Positions 13,070-14,525 of a stretch of 14,525 nucleotides of DNA are shown piece by piece. Source of the stretch: Microcaldota archaeon (GTDB lineage Archaea; Iainarchaeota; Iainarchaeia; JAADDC01); NCBI GenBank assembly GCA_027074515.1, contig JALTCQ010000137.1:1-14525 (forward strand), in the 5' to 3' direction. Position numbers and translations under genes: made by a program. The notes below the pieces were generated by a model. That model had not been told where the DNA came from. It saw only the letters and a program-made list of their open reading frames with translations, and searched no databases. How positions within the stretch are numbered: position 1 is the first letter of the stretch; each line of letters begins with the position of its first letter.

Positions 13070-14085
13070 CGGTATCGCAGAAGTGCTACCATTCCCCCCA
13101 TCTTCTCAACAACGGGCGCCGAATCGAAGTCCCTAGGCACGATGAAGATCCTGCCACCACCACTCTTCACTGCATCCAGAACTGTCCTGGCATCTTCGCG
13201 GTTCTTCAAGAAATAGTCCTCGTGCATGAGAATCGTGTCCACCGCCCCCTGTTGAGCATAACTCTTCACCTCCTCGCCGACAGCTACGGGCTCGCCCTTT
13301 GCGAGACGCCGCAGGAACTCATCAAGCGCGTGGGAGATTTGGGCGAGGTGGTGTTCCTTCAGGACGGAGTCCAATCGGTCCGCAATCACTTCGTGTATCC
13401 CTTTGGTTCCAGCCATGGAAGTCTTGACGCCGATGAACCGTTTTTTAGAGCCCTTTGAGCGGGCGAAGCGGATAAACTCGTCGTAGAAGAATCCGGGACC
13501 TCCAACTATGACGATCTCAGGCTCAGAATCCTCAACAACTCGATAAACCTGCCCATAATACTCAGAAAAATCTCCAGAACCCATGCGCTTGCCACGGCGA
13601 GGGTTCCGAACGACTGCAAGGCGGCGAAGAGACTGGGAGAGAACGAATATCGTGGCTGCCTCATCGTCCATGGAAACAAGGAGCACCCATGGCTTCTGGG
13701 ATTCGTCCACCGCCTGGCGAATCTGGTCAATCACGTAATCAGACCAGACAGCCTTGCGAACAACGATGTTACGGCCCGTGCGCAGCTCGAGCGTCTGGTG
13801 CTTCCCCTTCCCCACGACGTCCTCGGGTCGCGCCTCGACCACCACGCCAACAACCCTTAAAGCGCCCGAATACTCGTGAAACTTCACGTCCTCAACGCGG
13901 AGGCGGACAAAAACCTTGCGCAGCTCGCCAGAACCTCGCTCATCCTCCCGCTTAATTCTGCGCAGAACCGTGCCTTCAACTTCGTCGCCCGGCTCTATGG
14001 ACTTCTCGAGCACCCACAGATCCTCTAACGTCTCGGGCACCACGGAAAAGCTCTTGTTCTTTCGGTCAACGAAGACCAGCTGCAT
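13066..14085 (-). CDS. pelA: aPelota, mRNA surveillance/ribosome rescue factor
   Basis: A 339-residue archaeal Pelota (Dom34), which enters the A site of stalled ribosomes and, with aEF1A and ABCE1, splits them. The N-terminal Sm-like domain is MQLVFVDRKNKSFSVVPETLEDLWVL onward. The middle domain has LLVSMDDEAATIFVL and MGSGDFSEYYGQVYRVV (eRF1-like). The C-terminal domain has DTILMHEDYFL and GGGRIFIVP. There is no GGQ, as expected for Pelota, so it does not hydrolyse peptidyl-tRNA itself. The start at 14085 is chosen because MQLV matches the family N-terminus and a TATA box lies 25 bases upstream; the longer open frame to 14307 runs antisense across the next gene. It is divergent from the membrane protein and ABCE1 genes, its functional partner being one gene away. 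Confidence 0.95.
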   Translation of the reverse strand: MQLVFVDRKNKSFSVVPETLEDLWVLEKSIEPGDEVEGTVLRRIKREDERGSGELRKVFVRLRVEDVKFHEYSGALRVVGVVVEARPEDVVGKGKHQTLELRTGRNIVVRKAVWSDYVIDQIRQAVDESQKPWVLLVSMDDEAATIFVLSQSLRRLAVVRNPRRGKRMGSGDFSEYYGQVYRVVEDSEPEIVIVGGPGFFYDEFIRFARSKGSKKRFIGVKTSMAGTKGIHEVIADRLDSVLKEHHLAQISHALDEFLRRLAKGEPVAVGEEVKSYAQQGAVDTILMHEDYFLKNREDARTVLDAVKSGGGRIFIVPRDFDSAPVVEKMGGMVALLRYR

Positions 14086-14086
14086 G

Positions 14087-14093
14087 TTTAAAA
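14087..14093 (+). promoter_or_regulatory. TATA box of membrane protein/ABCE1 operon
   Basis: TTTAAAA is centred 27 bases before ATG 14117 and begins two bases from the Pelota start codon. The layout copies the one at 10174-10180. Confidence 0.6.
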
Positions 14094-14106
14094 CAGAAAC
14101 GGAAAC

Positions 14107-14114
14107 ATATTTTA
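14107..14114 (-). promoter_or_regulatory. TATA box of aPelota gene
   Basis: ATATTTTA (reverse TAAAATAT) is centred 25 bases before the Pelota ATG at 14085 on the minus strand and ends two bases before the ATG of the divergent gene. It is AT-rich and plausible but less canonical than the other boxes. Confidence 0.5.
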
Positions 14115-14116
14115 TC

Positions 14117-14320
14117 ATGCAAGTGGACAAGGACGGAATAATCACGATACTCATCGGGCTCATTCTCTTCAGCGTGGCATGGGCGGCAGAGGCGTACCTC
14201 AGCGGGGGAACGCTCTGGACAACGCTGCTGTACACGATCAAGGATATGATCATCGGCGGCATCGCGGGCATTGGAGTCCTGCTCGTCATAGTGGGAATTC
14301 TCTTCATAACGGCCTGGTAA
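14117..14320 (+). CDS. Small two-helix membrane protein
   Basis: A 67-residue protein beginning MQVDKDGIITILIGLILFSV. Helix one spans about residues 8-28 (to AWAAEAYLSGG) and helix two about 43-66 (IIGGIAGIGVLLVIVGILFI). The loop between them, TLWTTLLYTIKDM, is moderately hydrophobic. I do not recognise a family. The start ATG 14117 fits a TATA box 27 bases upstream; the frame is open upstream only as a shadow of Pelota. The ABCE1 start follows its stop after one base, so the two genes are almost certainly co-transcribed. It lies between the two parts of the ribosome rescue pair, so a membrane-related link to recycling is possible but unproven. Confidence 0.7.
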   Translation: MQVDKDGIITILIGLILFSVAWAAEAYLSGGTLWTTLLYTIKDMIIGGIAGIGVLLVIVGILFITAW

Positions 14321-14321
14321 C

Positions 14322-14525
14322 ATGCGAGTAGCGGTAATCAACTACGACAAATGCAAACCAGAGAAGTGTGGCTACGCCTGCGCCAACGTCTGTCCAGTCA
14401 ACCGTAGTGGCGGAGATCCAGCCATAACAATAGATGAGATAGACGGAAAACCGAGGATCAGCGAGACCCTTTGCATAGGCTGCGGTCTCTGCGTCAAGAA
14501 GTGCCCATTTGGTGCGATAACCATC
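14322..14525 (+). CDS. ABCE1/RLI, ribosome recycling ATPase, N-terminal part (cut by window end)
   Basis: The first 68 codons of archaeal ABCE1 (RNase L inhibitor homologue), the twin-ATPase that splits ribosomes after termination or Pelota-mediated rescue. The visible part is its Fe-S domain: MRVAVINYDKCKPEKCGYAC, then ANVCPVNRSGG, and the second cluster motif CIGCGLCVKKCPFGAI. The eight cysteines expected of the two 4Fe-4S clusters are present (DKCKPEKCGYACANVCP and CIGCGLCVKKCP). The nucleotide-binding domains lie beyond the window. It begins one base after the membrane protein stop and is divergent from aPelota, so the operon places the recycling factor next to its partner. Confidence 0.95.
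   Translation, partial: MRVAVINYDKCKPEKCGYACANVCPVNRSGGDPAITIDEIDGKPRISETLCIGCGLCVKKCPFGAITI

Noticed and set aside
14086..14307. 74-residue extension of aPelota
   Set aside because: It runs antisense across the membrane protein gene and lacks similarity to the Pelota N-terminus, which begins at MQLV.
1..14525. CRISPR arrays, insertion sequences or integrase genes
   Set aside because: No regularly spaced repeats, transposase motifs or terminal inverted repeats are visible.

Overview
The window is from an archaeon. The 23S rRNA tail, the RNase P RNA, aPelota, ABCE1, an archaeal-type CCA-adding enzyme, a DtdA-type deacylase, a UPF0201 protein and a FlaI/TadA-type secretion ATPase are all archaeal. 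Many genes start about 25-27 nt after a TATA-like box, as leaderless archaeal genes do. Frequent AGA/AGG (Arg) and ATA (Ile) codons would fit a thermophile, but I cannot name the lineage. The 23S rRNA is unusual at several nearly universal positions, which suggests a divergent lineage.

Layout. 1-~800: 3' part of 23S rRNA (domains V-VI); no 5S rRNA or tRNA follows. ~800-2400: an AT-richer island with its own promoter, a 38-aa peptide gene with a Trp/Gly/His-rich tail, and 21 bases later a radical SAM/SPASM enzyme. This looks like a RiPP (ribosomally made, modified peptide) cassette and is the most interesting item here. ~2400-3863: a second promoter region resembling the first drives a GNAT acetyltransferase overlapped by a SAM methyltransferase. 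A half-sized MFS-like membrane protein converges on them (minus strand). 4497-6383: a PRTase-like protein, RNase P RNA, an orphan charged helical protein and tRNA-Gly(GCC). 6478-8807: a large B12-type radical SAM protein overlapping a divergent DtdA-like gene. 8796-10172 (minus): CCA-adding enzyme. 10204-13069: a tight cluster of secretion ATPase, UPF0201 protein, secreted protein and small winged-helix-like protein. 13066-14085 (minus): aPelota; divergent from it, a two-helix membrane protein and then ABCE1, cut by the window end.

How the genes fit together. Most of the window serves RNA maturation and translation: 23S, RNase P RNA, a tRNA without encoded CCA plus the enzyme that adds CCA, a D-aminoacyl-tRNA deacylase relative, and the ribosome rescue/recycling pair Pelota and ABCE1. 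Two divergent pairs (CCA enzyme/ATPase and Pelota/membrane protein) share one layout: 31 bases between start codons, each gene's TATA box lying beside the other's start. The peptide/radical SAM island is the main non-housekeeping element. Its promoter resemblance to the GNAT/methyltransferase unit hints at co-regulation or duplication, but a joint pathway is inference.
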